From positions 1 to 40,112 of the forward strand of contig JAOTUU010000009.1 in the NCBI GenBank assembly GCA_029863705.1: a stretch of DNA of 40,112 nt, written 5' to 3'. Below, in pieces: positions 1 through 7,812 of the stretch. The notes under the pieces are model-generated. The model saw only the letters and a program-made list of their open reading frames with translations, had not been told where the DNA came from and made no database searches. The translations under genes and the position numbers were made by a program. Numbering within the stretch: the stretch's first letter is position 1; every line of letters starts with the position of its first letter. Origin of the DNA: Gammaproteobacteria bacterium (GTDB taxonomy: Bacteria > Pseudomonadota > Gammaproteobacteria > Steroidobacterales > Woeseiaceae).

Positions 1-611
1 CTAATATCCGGGCTGTCGAAAGTCGCGTTTACCAGATCATAGCCGGACATTGCGAACCTGCGACGCCAAACGGCACTATTCGGAATGGTCGAGCCGCTGC
101 TCTTGGCTGCATTATAGGCTTTGTATTCGCTGACCAGTTGCCTGAATGTGTCTGCGTCAGCCTTGGAGAATTTTGCGTATTCCGCATAGGTCCGTTCGAT
201 GTCGTGCCACATCGTGATCGAAGCTTTGTCCGCAAACGAGGTGTGCATGATCGGGTCGGGGTCGATGTACTCGAGCCCGTAATCGAAGAGGTCCAACTCA
301 TTCTTGCTAATCACCGGGTTGGACTGGATAAACCCGTGCACGGTCGAACAAAGATCTTCTTTGAATCCTGGCATGCAAACCTCGGCGGTTTTGCAGCCAC
401 CACCGATAGTAGGTCGCCCCTCGAGTACGAGAACGCTGAACCCTGCCTTGGCGAGATAGGCGGCGGTGATCAGACTATTGTGCCCGGCGCCCGCCACGAC
501 AAAATCAAAGACGGTCTCAGTTCGCCCTATTGTTGGCGAAGCTACTGAATTAACAGACAAAGAACTCAGGGCTGCGCCCTGCAAAAAAACCCTTCGCGAT
601 AATTTTGTCAT
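1..611 (-). CDS. Tat-exported FAD-dependent oxidoreductase, phytoene desaturase-like (C-terminus outside window)
   Basis: The reading frame is open from the ATG at 609-611 to the window edge, giving the first 203 residues. The start is preceded by a GGGGAGG ribosome site. A twin-arginine signal (SRRVFLQG, residues 5-12) predicts folded export to the periplasm. A dinucleotide-binding motif GAGHNS lies at residues 41-46, and further on ..VLEGRPTIGGG marks the end of the FAD Rossmann fold. The pattern matches the CrtI/PYROXD2-like NAD(P)/FAD oxidoreductase family, whose members desaturate or oxidise hydrophobic substrates; the substrate here is unknown. The gene has its own promoter, with a LacI-type operator between -35 and -10. 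A Tat signal is not usual for carotenoid desaturases, so a role in carotenoid synthesis is unlikely. The family call is fairly sure; the reaction is not known. Confidence 0.8.
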   Translation of the reverse strand, partial: MTKLSRRVFLQGAALSSLSVNSVASPTIGRTETVFDFVVAGAGHNSLITAAYLAKAGFSVLVLEGRPTIGGGCKTAEVCMPGFKEDLCSTVHGFIQSNPVISKNELDLFDYGLEYIDPDPIMHTSFADKASITMWHDIERTYAEYAKFSKADADTFRQLVSEYKAYNAAKSSGSTIPNSAVWRRRFAMSGYDLVNATFDSPDI

Positions 612-637
612 CCGCCTCCCCAGACGATTACAAGCCC

Positions 638-667
638 ACTATACTGCAAACGATTGCAGACTGGCAA
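638..667 (-). promoter_or_regulatory. Predicted sigma70-type promoter of the FAD oxidoreductase
   Basis: Read on the minus strand, TTGCCA (662-667) and TATAGT (638-643) are separated by 18 bases, and the gene starts at 611. The LacI-type palindrome 645-658 fills the spacer, so a bound repressor would block RNA polymerase. Assignment is by eye only. Confidence 0.5.
645..658. promoter_or_regulatory. LacI-type operator, site 1
   Basis: TGCAAACGATTGCA is an exact match to the shared palindrome TGCAAwCGwTTGCA, with a central CpG as in LacI/GalR/PurR-family operators. It extends by one more paired base on each side (C...G). It lies in the spacer of the predicted promoter of the minus-strand FAD oxidoreductase. 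Confidence 0.75.
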
Positions 668-720
668 ACTTGTGAGTATTCTCGACACAAGCCGCCGCGA
701 AAGCACGGTGTCCTGGCTAA

Positions 721-1425
721 CTAATTAGAAATAGTGAATTCGATTTCGCCTACTTTATCTATGCTGCCCGTAATGACATCTCCCGGCTCAACCGGGCCAA
801 CACCCGCCGGGGTTCCGGTATACAGCAAGTCACCTGGCTGCAGGTGGTAGTACTTTGACAAATCGGCGATTAATTCAGGCACGTTCCAGATGAGGTCGCT
901 GATGTTTCCAGATTGCCTTAGCTCTTTGTTGACTGACAAGCTGATGTCTCCGGACTGGATGAGTCCTGATTCACTCACCCGGACAATTTCGGATATCACG
1001 GCTGAGTTTTCAAAATTCTTGCCGAGATCCCAGGGACGGCCTTTGTCGCGGGCTTTGAATTGAAGATCCCGGCGCGTCATGTCCAAGCCACAGGCATAGC
1101 CGTAGATGGCCTCGGGTGCGGCCTCTTCTGTGACGCAAAAAGCGGCTTGTCCTATAGCCACGACAAGCTCCATCTCATGGTGGAGGTTGCTGGTTCCCGG
1201 CGCGTACGGAACGGTGGCACCAGATGCGACGATACTGGACGCGCTTTTGATGAAATAGAAAGGTGCCTCCCGGTCAACGGCCATACCCATTTCCTTCGCG
1301 TGCGCCTCATAATTTCGGCCCACGCAAAAAATGCGGTTAACCGGGAATTGCAGGTCGGTTCCCTTGACGGGAACCGTTGGTGAAGGCGGCGCCGAAAATA
1401 CTAATGTTGAATGACCACTGTTCAC
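721..1425 (-). CDS. Fumarylacetoacetate hydrolase (FAH) family protein, fumarylpyruvate hydrolase-like
   Basis: This 234-residue protein starts at a GTG (1423-1425) preceded by AAGGAAAA. FAH-family enzymes hydrolyse C-C bonds of acylpyruvates or decarboxylate related oxo-acids in the cytoplasm, using a divalent metal. Visible signatures are GRNYEAHAKEMG (36-47), the acidic metal ligands in HEMELVV (E84, E86), D115 in GLDMTRRD, and the RPWDLGKNFENSA segment (130-142). The opening FPVNRIFCVGRNY and the short length resemble fumarylpyruvate/maleylpyruvate hydrolases of the gentisate route (NagK type). In that route the partner isomerase is a GST-fold protein, and GSTs occur in this window. It is transcribed divergently from the ThDP enzyme operon. 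Exact substrate is uncertain. Confidence 0.85.
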   Translation of the reverse strand: MNSGHSTLVFSAPPSPTVPVKGTDLQFPVNRIFCVGRNYEAHAKEMGMAVDREAPFYFIKSASSIVASGATVPYAPGTSNLHHEMELVVAIGQAAFCVTEEAAPEAIYGYACGLDMTRRDLQFKARDKGRPWDLGKNFENSAVISEIVRVSESGLIQSGDISLSVNKELRQSGNISDLIWNVPELIADLSKYYHLQPGDLLYTGTPAGVGPVEPGDVITGSIDKVGEIEFTISN

Positions 1426-1520
1426 AGTTATTTTCCTTATGGATGTTTGCAGCGTGTTTAATAATAACTTGATAGTGTGGCTTTGTCTGACTCACTCCGA
1501 ACTCAAAGGATGCATGACCA

Positions 1521-3230
1521 ATGTCGCCGAAAAATAAACAGACCGTAGCTGAGGTTATCGTTGATAGCCTGAAGCGGCATGGCGTGGAAGTGATGTTTTC
1601 GCAATCGCTGCCTTCAGCGGTCTTGCTGGCTGCGGAGGAGCGGAACATCACGCAGTTCATGTACCGGACCGAAAACGCCGGTACGGCGATGGCAGATGGC
1701 TATGCGCGAACCAGCGGCAAAGTAGGCGTAGTCTCCGCGCAAAACGGGCCTGCGGCGACGCTGCTTGTGCCGGGCCTGGCCGAGGCGCTCAAGGTGTCGG
1801 TCCCAATCGTTGCGCTCGTTCAGGACGTGGTTCGGACACAGGCTGACCGCAACGCTTTCCAGGAGTTTGACCATATTGCCCTGTTCCAGTCTTGCACGAA
1901 GTGGGTCCGCAGGGTGACCGAGGCCTCAAGGGTGGTTGACTATATCGATATGGCCTTCGCTAATGCCGCGAGTGGCCGGCCAGGTCCGGTCGCATTGATT
2001 CTGCCCGCTGACTTGCTGCTCGAAGAAATGCCGGTTCCTGAATCGCGCACGAGCAACCTTGGCTACTTCCCGCTTGATCGCACAGTTGCCGATCCAGCTC
2101 GGATCGAAGAGGCGGTGGAGCTATTGGCGTCGGCAAGTAAGCCGCTGATTCTGGCGGGCGGTGGCGTGCATCTTTCGGCGGCAAGCGAGGCCGTGTCCGC
2201 ATTGCAACAAGATGCCCACATACCGGTTATGACGACCGTGATGGGCAAAGGCGTGGTTGATGAGCGCCATCCACTATCCATCGGCGTCACCGGCTATGCG
2301 ATGGGGAAACTATCACCGACTCGTCACATGAACGCGATCATTCAGCAGGCTGACGTGATCTTGCTGGTTGGCACGCGAACGAACCAAAACGGCACCGATT
2401 CCTGGGCGCTCTATCCCGAACACGCACGCTATATCCATATTGATGTTGATGGCGCAGAGATTGGCCGTAATTACGAAGCGTTGCGACTTAAGGGCGACGC
2501 CAGGCTCACGCTGGAGGCCATCTACGAGAAGCTCAAAGGACGTCGCGAAGCGATACCTGGTATCGAACGCCACATCGCCGAAGCCAGGCAGAAACATGCC
2601 GTGGAAATTGCAGCACTGGAACAATCGGACGACAGCCCGATAAGGCCGGAACGGATGGCTGCTGACATTCGACAGGTGTTAACCGCAGATATGACGGTTG
2701 TTGCCGACGCGAGTTATGCGACGCTTTGGGTAGCTTGTTATCTGCCTTCTCTCAAAGTCGGAATGCGTTTTATTACACCGCGCGGCCTGGCCGGGCTTGG
2801 CTGGGGTCTGCCACTGGCTATAGGTGCGAAGGTTGCCAACCCGGATAGCCCGGTGTTGTGCATGGTTGGGGACGGTGGCTTTGCGCATGTCTGGTCCGAA
2901 CTCGAAACTGCGGCTCGCCGAAAAACACCGGTTGTGCTAACCGTCCTTAATAACAGTTGTCTGGGTTATCAGAAGGACGCCGAAGATGTGAAGTTCGGGC
3001 GCCATAGCACGGCCTGCTATTTTACGCCGGTGGACCATGCGACGATCGCGCGCGCCAGCGGCTGCCGCGGTATCCGCGTAGAAAAGGCCAATGAATATCT
3101 GCCTGCGTTACGCGAGGCGCTGGCGAGCAACGAAACGACTGTTCTGGACGTCGTAACCGACCCGGCGGCCTATCCACCGGTAACGTTCTTTGACGGACTC
3201 GATGATATCCGCGAATCGAGAGAACAATAG
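1521..3230 (+). CDS. Thiamine diphosphate-dependent enzyme, acetolactate synthase / benzoylformate decarboxylase superfamily
   Basis: This 569-residue protein has the three-domain layout of ThDP enzymes: Pyr domain about 1-170, central domain about 190-330, PP domain about 380-560. E51 in YRTENAGTAMADGYAR fits the glutamate that activates the cofactor. The ThDP/Mg motif runs from GDGG (450-453) to NN (477-478). Such enzymes decarboxylate, ligate or cleave 2-oxo acids and diketones. The sequence alone does not separate a 2-oxoacid decarboxylase from an acyloin or diketone lyase. It is the first gene of a co-directional group with a crotonase-fold diketone hydrolase (36 bases downstream), so a catabolic C-C cleaving role is more likely than branched-chain amino acid synthesis. 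AAAGGA precedes the start by about ten bases. Confidence 0.85.
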   Translation: MSPKNKQTVAEVIVDSLKRHGVEVMFSQSLPSAVLLAAEERNITQFMYRTENAGTAMADGYARTSGKVGVVSAQNGPAATLLVPGLAEALKVSVPIVALVQDVVRTQADRNAFQEFDHIALFQSCTKWVRRVTEASRVVDYIDMAFANAASGRPGPVALILPADLLLEEMPVPESRTSNLGYFPLDRTVADPARIEEAVELLASASKPLILAGGGVHLSAASEAVSALQQDAHIPVMTTVMGKGVVDERHPLSIGVTGYAMGKLSPTRHMNAIIQQADVILLVGTRTNQNGTDSWALYPEHARYIHIDVDGAEIGRNYEALRLKGDARLTLEAIYEKLKGRREAIPGIERHIAEARQKHAVEIAALEQSDDSPIRPERMAADIRQVLTADMTVVADASYATLWVACYLPSLKVGMRFITPRGLAGLGWGLPLAIGAKVANPDSPVLCMVGDGGFAHVWSELETAARRKTPVVLTVLNNSCLGYQKDAEDVKFGRHSTACYFTPVDHATIARASGCRGIRVEKANEYLPALREALASNETTVLDVVTDPAAYPPVTFFDGLDDIRESREQ

Positions 3231-3266
3231 CGGGGCGTCCGTACAGGCCAAAGTGAGAATCTGAAA

Positions 3267-4043
3267 ATGAGCACGAATATAGACAAGCTTAGAGTACGGT
3301 TCGAAGACTACCGCGATAAATACGCGGCAATCAGTATGCGTCGCGAAGACGGCATTCTTGAAATCACGCTGGGCACGGATGGCGGGCCACTGCATTGGGG
3401 AAGGCAGCCACATGCGGAATTGGAAGAAGCGTTTCTCAATATTGGGCGTGATCGTCAAAACCAGGTCGTGATCATGACTGGCACTGGTGACGAGTTTTCC
3501 GGCCCGGTGGCTGAGGCCGAGTCGAACAAGGCGGCACATAAACAATCTCCTGATGAATGGGCGGAATTAGGTTGGGAGTCCAACCGTTTGCTCACCAACC
3601 TGCTGGCCATCGACGTACCGATGATAAGTGCCGTTAATGGCCCGGCGGCACGGCATGCTGAATTACCGGTGATGTGCGACATCGTGCTTGCGGCGGAAAA
3701 TGCGTCATTTCAGGATTCCGCTCACTATGCCGGCGGCCTGGTCCCGGGTGACGGGGTGCACGTCGTATTTCCCATGATCATGGGTCTGAACCGTGGCCGC
3801 TATTTCTTGCTGACCGGGCAGGTTCTCGATGCGCAGCGTGCAATGGAATATGGTTTGGTGAACGAGGTACTGCCGCGGGAAAGACTATTGCCGCGCGCCT
3901 GGGAACTCGCGCGCCAGCTCATGCAGCAGCCTGAGATGAATCGGCGTTATACCCGACTGTTGTTAACAGAGCAGCTGCGACGTCAGATAAATGAGTTGCT
4001 TCCGTATGGCCTGGCGCTGGAAGGGCTGGCAATTACACGGTAA
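3267..4043 (+). CDS. Crotonase-fold beta-diketone hydrolase, 6-oxocamphor hydrolase-like
   Basis: This 258-residue protein is an enoyl-CoA hydratase-superfamily member, but its best-remembered relative is 6-oxocamphor hydrolase, which cleaves a cyclic beta-diketone by a retro-Claisen reaction without CoA. Shared blocks include NRGRYFLLTGQ, IVLAAE.A.FQD and LLPRAWELAR. The catalytic set of that enzyme (W40, H122, H145, D154, E244) has counterparts here at W44, H130 (in ARHAELP), H153 (in SAHYAGG), D162 (in PGDG) and E252. The last four share one constant offset of 8. The operon places it between the ThDP enzyme and a beta-hydroxyacid dehydrogenase, which fits ring opening followed by acid degradation. 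The specific diketone is unknown. An ordinary hydratase is less likely, because these histidines are not the hydratase glutamate pair. Confidence 0.8.
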   Translation: MSTNIDKLRVRFEDYRDKYAAISMRREDGILEITLGTDGGPLHWGRQPHAELEEAFLNIGRDRQNQVVIMTGTGDEFSGPVAEAESNKAAHKQSPDEWAELGWESNRLLTNLLAIDVPMISAVNGPAARHAELPVMCDIVLAAENASFQDSAHYAGGLVPGDGVHVVFPMIMGLNRGRYFLLTGQVLDAQRAMEYGLVNEVLPRERLLPRAWELARQLMQQPEMNRRYTRLLLTEQLRRQINELLPYGLALEGLAITR

Positions 4044-4063
4044 ATCCAGAAAAGAGAAAACAG

Positions 4064-4957
4064 ATGGCAAAAATAGCTTTTCTAGGCGCCGGAATGATGG
4101 GGTTGCCGATAGCGCGAAATTTCCTTCGCGGTGGGCATGACGTCAATGTCTACAACCGCACGCTGGAAAAGGCGCGTCCGTTGGAGGCTCTGGGCGCAGT
4201 TCTGGCCGCGACGCCGAAGGAAGCTGCGGCAGGCGCCGATTTGATTTTCTCGAGCCTGATTAATGACGACGCATCGAGAGCGACGTGGAGTGGCCCCGAC
4301 GGAGCTTTGCACGGCGACGTAAAGCCCGGCGCTTACGCCATTGAAATGTCGACGGTGTCTTTGACGTGGGTGGCCGAGCTAAACGCGCTCGCGAAATCCC
4401 GGGATTTGCATTTCCTCGACTGTCCGGTTGCGGGCCGCCCGGATGTCGCGGAGTCGGGTCAATTGAAAGTCTTTGCAGGCGGTAGTGCCAGTGATGTGGA
4501 TGCGATCCGCCCCGTGTTAGCCGCGATTAGCAAGAGCGTGATGCATGTGGGCGACGTGGGCAGCGGCATTACTTTCAAACTTATATACAACACCATGGGC
4601 GCGATACAGGTTGCCGCCTGTGCCGAAGGCATGCAGGCCTGCGAGGCCGCGGGTATTGACATAGCTGTAGCAGCAGAAGGCTTTGCGACGGGTGCAACCG
4701 GAAGCCCACATGTTGCTCGCCATTCCCGCTACATGGCTGAAAATAGCCACGAGGACCCTGTACAGTTCTCGGGAAATAATCGAATAAAAGATCTCGCCTA
4801 CGGCATCGGACTGATTGAGGATGTCGGCGGCCAGTCCGTCATCGGCCACGCGGCCAAACGCGTGTACGAACAAATGGTGGAGCTTGGCATGGGTGATCTG
4901 AACGACAGCGAGTTGATAGATGCGCTGCGTGTTGTACACAAAAAGGATCGGGCATGA
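4064..4957 (+). CDS. NAD(P)-dependent beta-hydroxyacid dehydrogenase (3-hydroxyisobutyrate dehydrogenase family)
   Basis: This 297-residue cytoplasmic enzyme begins with a Rossmann motif, GAGMMG (8-13). The catalytic lysine of the family is K172 in GSGITFKLIYNT, followed by N176. A KDL motif lies in the C-terminal helical domain. Family members oxidise 3-hydroxy acids or reduce the semialdehydes. The substrate loop usually reads D-x-P-V-S-G-G; here it is DCPVAGRP (119-126), so the acid-anchoring Ser-Gly-Gly is changed to Ala-Gly-Arg. This suggests a substrate unlike hydroxyisobutyrate or tartronate semialdehyde. It lies 20 bases after the diketone hydrolase, and AGAGAAAA precedes the start. 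Confidence 0.85.
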   Translation: MAKIAFLGAGMMGLPIARNFLRGGHDVNVYNRTLEKARPLEALGAVLAATPKEAAAGADLIFSSLINDDASRATWSGPDGALHGDVKPGAYAIEMSTVSLTWVAELNALAKSRDLHFLDCPVAGRPDVAESGQLKVFAGGSASDVDAIRPVLAAISKSVMHVGDVGSGITFKLIYNTMGAIQVAACAEGMQACEAAGIDIAVAAEGFATGATGSPHVARHSRYMAENSHEDPVQFSGNNRIKDLAYGIGLIEDVGGQSVIGHAAKRVYEQMVELGMGDLNDSELIDALRVVHKKDRA

Positions 4958-5002
4958 GATCCGACCTGGTTTTCTTATCGTGTGTTACCGCGAGGGATAT
5001 CG

Positions 5003-5479
5003 ATGGCAATTAACCTGAATGTTAATGACAAAGAAGTTCGGCTGGACGTAGAGCCGGATACGCCGCTTCTGTATGCACTGCGCAACGACCTTGAATTGAA
5101 TGGTCCGAAGTTTGGTTGCGGGGTGGCGCAGTGTGGTACCTGTGCCGTATTGGTGGACGGCAAATCGGTGCGATCGTGCGTCGTGCCGGTAGCCGCTGTC
5201 GTCGGCAGTAAGATAGTTACACTGGAGGGACTGGGCAGCCCGGAAGCACCGCACCCCCTGCAGACTGCGTTCATCAAGGAACAGGCTATGCAATGCGGTT
5301 ATTGTGCCAACGGCATGGTGATGGCTGCGGCGGCATTTCTGCAAAAAAACAAGAATCCAACAGAGGAACAAATCCGTTCCGCACTTAGCAGGAACCTTTG
5401 TCGCTGCGGCGCGCACAATCGAATCGTAAGCGCTGTTAGTGAGGCGGCGCGTAGCTATCAGGAAGGTGAATCGTCATGA
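5003..5479 (+). CDS. [2Fe-2S] small subunit of an isoquinoline 1-oxidoreductase-type molybdenum hydroxylase
   Basis: This 158-residue protein carries two iron-sulfur clusters. The plant-ferredoxin-type cluster uses C39, C44, C47 and C59, and the second uses C98, C101, C133 and C135 (QCGYC ... LCRC). This layout is that of IorA and other small subunits of the xanthine oxidase family, which pass electrons from the molybdenum subunit to an acceptor. I chose the ATG at 5003, which has GAGGG before it, over an upstream in-frame GTG at 4982. The stop overlaps the start of the large subunit by four bases, so the two are translationally coupled. There is no FAD subunit, as expected for the IorAB group. 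Confidence 0.9.
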   Translation: MAINLNVNDKEVRLDVEPDTPLLYALRNDLELNGPKFGCGVAQCGTCAVLVDGKSVRSCVVPVAAVVGSKIVTLEGLGSPEAPHPLQTAFIKEQAMQCGYCANGMVMAAAAFLQKNKNPTEEQIRSALSRNLCRCGAHNRIVSAVSEAARSYQEGESS

Positions 5480-7692
5480 CTACGCGTCGAAGCTTTTTGC
5501 AGGGTACCGGAGCCATCGTTTTGTACTTCAACATGGTACCGGCAAGCGTGCTTGCACAGCAGGCCGCTGCGGGCGGTGACTTGCCCGGTTCGCTGGCGGC
5601 GAACCCGAGCCTCGGTACCTGGTTGCGTATCGACGCGGACGGGTTCCTTACCTTGTCCCCGGGTAAGTGCGAGTTGGGTCAGGGCATCCAGACGGCGCTG
5701 GCCCAGATCGCGGCTGAAGAGCTGGATGTTGCCTTTGACCGCGTGCGCGTTGCTGCGGTTGACACCGCTTCGTCACCGAACGAGGCATACACAAATGGCA
5801 GTCGTTCTGTAGAGGTTAGCGGCGCAGCAGTGCGTGCTGCTGCGGCCGAAGTGCGCGACATTCTGATTGGCCTGGCGGCCGACGAACTTGCTGTTGACCG
5901 CAACAAAGTCGGCGTCACGAATGGTGTGTTCACAGTTGACGGATGCGCCTCGCAAATCGGCTACGGAGCCGTGCTCAAAGACCTTAGCCTCGCTCGAAAT
6001 GCGACTGGTTCGGCATCCCCCAAGAGCCACGATAGCTATCAGGTTGTCGGCCAATCACTGCAGCGAATCGACATCCCACGCAAAGTATTTGCGGAGCCCG
6101 CGTACATCCAGGATATCCGTATGGACGGCATGCTGCATGCCAGGGTCGTACGTACGGGCGATCGCGAAGCGAAGTTGCTGCCGCCGACAGACTTTGATGC
6201 CGTGGCGCAGTTGCCGGGCGTCGTCAAAATCATTCGTGATGGATCATTCCTGGCCGTTGTGGCGGAGCGAGAGGAGCAAGCGGTTAAGGCTGCAAGAGCG
6301 TTGGCGCGCTTGTGCCACTGGGATACTTCAGCGCTCCCCCTGCAAGCGTCTACGATCAACGAGTGGCTGAAGAAGGCGCCTGCTGACGTAAAGGTTGTGG
6401 CGGAACGCGGCGCGGTCGGCACTACAGACATAGCCCGCACGGTTAGCGCAAATTACTCACGGCCATTTCAAGCACACGCGTCCATGTCGCCGTCGATGTC
6501 GATTGCACACAAATCCGGTGATCAACTTACCGTGTGGAGCCACACACAGGGCGCCTTTCTGATGCGTGGAGCAATTGCGAAGCTCGTCGGCCTTGGGGAA
6601 GAGAATGTTCGCTTGATTATCGCAGAGGCTGCGGGATGCTATGGCCACAATGGCGCGGACGATGCGGCTGCGGATGCCGCTTTGATCGCGATGCAAATGC
6701 CGGGCACACCGATACGTTTGCAATGGTCACGCGCGGACGAATTTTTGGGAGAACCCTACGGTTCGGCCATGACCACGAGAATCAGCGCGGGGCTGGACTC
6801 GAAAGGGCAGATCGTTGACTGGCAGTACGATCTCTGGAGTGGTACGCATTCAATCCGGCCGTCCGGCGCGAAACGTGCGGGCCACCTGTTTGCTGCACGG
6901 CAAATAGCCCGGCCGCTGCCTTCGCCACCAGTAGGCAATATTCCTCAGCCGCGCGGTGGCGGTGATCGCAATGCAGTGCCGTTATATTCGTTCGCCAATC
7001 ATCGCATTACCAAACACCTGATTCCTGACACGCCGGTCAGGGTCTCAGCACTAAGAGGTTTGGGTGCCTATATGAACGTCTTTGCGATTGAGTCCTTTAT
7101 GGATGAGCTCGCGCACGTGCAGGGCGAGGATCCGATAAGTTTCAGAATTCGTTACCTGACCGATGAACGTGCGATCGGCGTCCTCGAAAAACTTCGCGAG
7201 CAAATGGCGGCCGCTAAATTCGATTCTGAGGTCGCACTGGCCGGTGTCGGAATCGCTATGGCCAGGTACAAAAATTCAGGCGCCTACTGTGCCGTCGCGA
7301 TGCGGGTAGTGGTAGATAGTGAAAGCGGACAAGTTAAGCTTGATCGCGCGCTTTGCGCCGCGGATATCGGCCTGGTTATCAATCCGGACGGCGCAATTAA
7401 CCAGATCGAAGGTGGTGTGATCCAGTCGGCCAGCTGGACCGTCAAGGAACAGGTACGCCTGGGCCTTAACGGCGTTACATCAACAGACTGGGCCAGCTAT
7501 CCGATACTGACGTTTCCCGAGGTGCCGCTGGTCGAGGTGGCGTTGATAGACCAACCGAGCCAGCCATCGCTGGGTGCAGGCGAAGCATCGCAGGGCCCGA
7601 CCGCGGCTGCTATCGCCAATGCTGTGGCGAACGCAACGGGAAAACGCATTCGTGACCTGCCGTTGACGGCGGCGCGAATAAAGAATTCCTAG
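5476..7692 (+). CDS. Molybdopterin-binding large subunit, isoquinoline 1-oxidoreductase beta-type, Tat-exported
   Basis: This 738-residue protein has a Tat signal (TRRSFLQG, 3-10) and should move, folded with its small subunit, to the periplasm. GKCELGQGIQT (63-73) is a molybdenum-cytosine-dinucleotide contact typical of the family. E703 in GAGEAS is the expected catalytic glutamate. The family hydroxylates N-heterocycles or oxidises aldehydes, using water as oxygen source. With no FAD subunit, electrons probably go to a periplasmic c-type haem or the quinone pool; the haem proteins at 12385 and 35027 are candidates. GGAAGG lies nine bases before the start. An aldehyde substrate, produced by the PQQ dehydrogenase of this window, is a reasonable guess but not shown. 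Confidence 0.9.
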   Translation: MTTRRSFLQGTGAIVLYFNMVPASVLAQQAAAGGDLPGSLAANPSLGTWLRIDADGFLTLSPGKCELGQGIQTALAQIAAEELDVAFDRVRVAAVDTASSPNEAYTNGSRSVEVSGAAVRAAAAEVRDILIGLAADELAVDRNKVGVTNGVFTVDGCASQIGYGAVLKDLSLARNATGSASPKSHDSYQVVGQSLQRIDIPRKVFAEPAYIQDIRMDGMLHARVVRTGDREAKLLPPTDFDAVAQLPGVVKIIRDGSFLAVVAEREEQAVKAARALARLCHWDTSALPLQASTINEWLKKAPADVKVVAERGAVGTTDIARTVSANYSRPFQAHASMSPSMSIAHKSGDQLTVWSHTQGAFLMRGAIAKLVGLGEENVRLIIAEAAGCYGHNGADDAAADAALIAMQMPGTPIRLQWSRADEFLGEPYGSAMTTRISAGLDSKGQIVDWQYDLWSGTHSIRPSGAKRAGHLFAARQIARPLPSPPVGNIPQPRGGGDRNAVPLYSFANHRITKHLIPDTPVRVSALRGLGAYMNVFAIESFMDELAHVQGEDPISFRIRYLTDERAIGVLEKLREQMAAAKFDSEVALAGVGIAMARYKNSGAYCAVAMRVVVDSESGQVKLDRALCAADIGLVINPDGAINQIEGGVIQSASWTVKEQVRLGLNGVTSTDWASYPILTFPEVPLVEVALIDQPSQPSLGAGEASQGPTAAAIANAVANATGKRIRDLPLTAARIKNS

Positions 7693-7707
7693 CCCGTTTA
7701 CGTACAC

Positions 7708-7721
7708 TGCAATCGATTGCA
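7708..7721. promoter_or_regulatory. LacI-type operator, site 2 (perfect palindrome)
   Basis: TGCAATCGATTGCA is a perfect 14-base palindrome in the 120-base gap before the LVIVD gene. A possible promoter TTGCAT (7717-7722) - 18 bases - TAGACT (7741-7746) would have its -35 inside the operator. Confidence 0.8.
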
Positions 7722-7812
7722 TTGTGCTCACTGTATCAGCTAGACTGGATGCTGCTTCGTCCGAGGCAGGCGCTTCAGGGTATTGGTCGATAGATCCTAA
7801 AGGGGAACCGGA

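Noticed and set aside
1440-1453. Half of the LacI-type motif (GTTTGCA) in the FAH / ThDP divergent gap
   Set aside because: Only about 8 of 14 bases match, and the left half-site is absent, so it is not called an operator.
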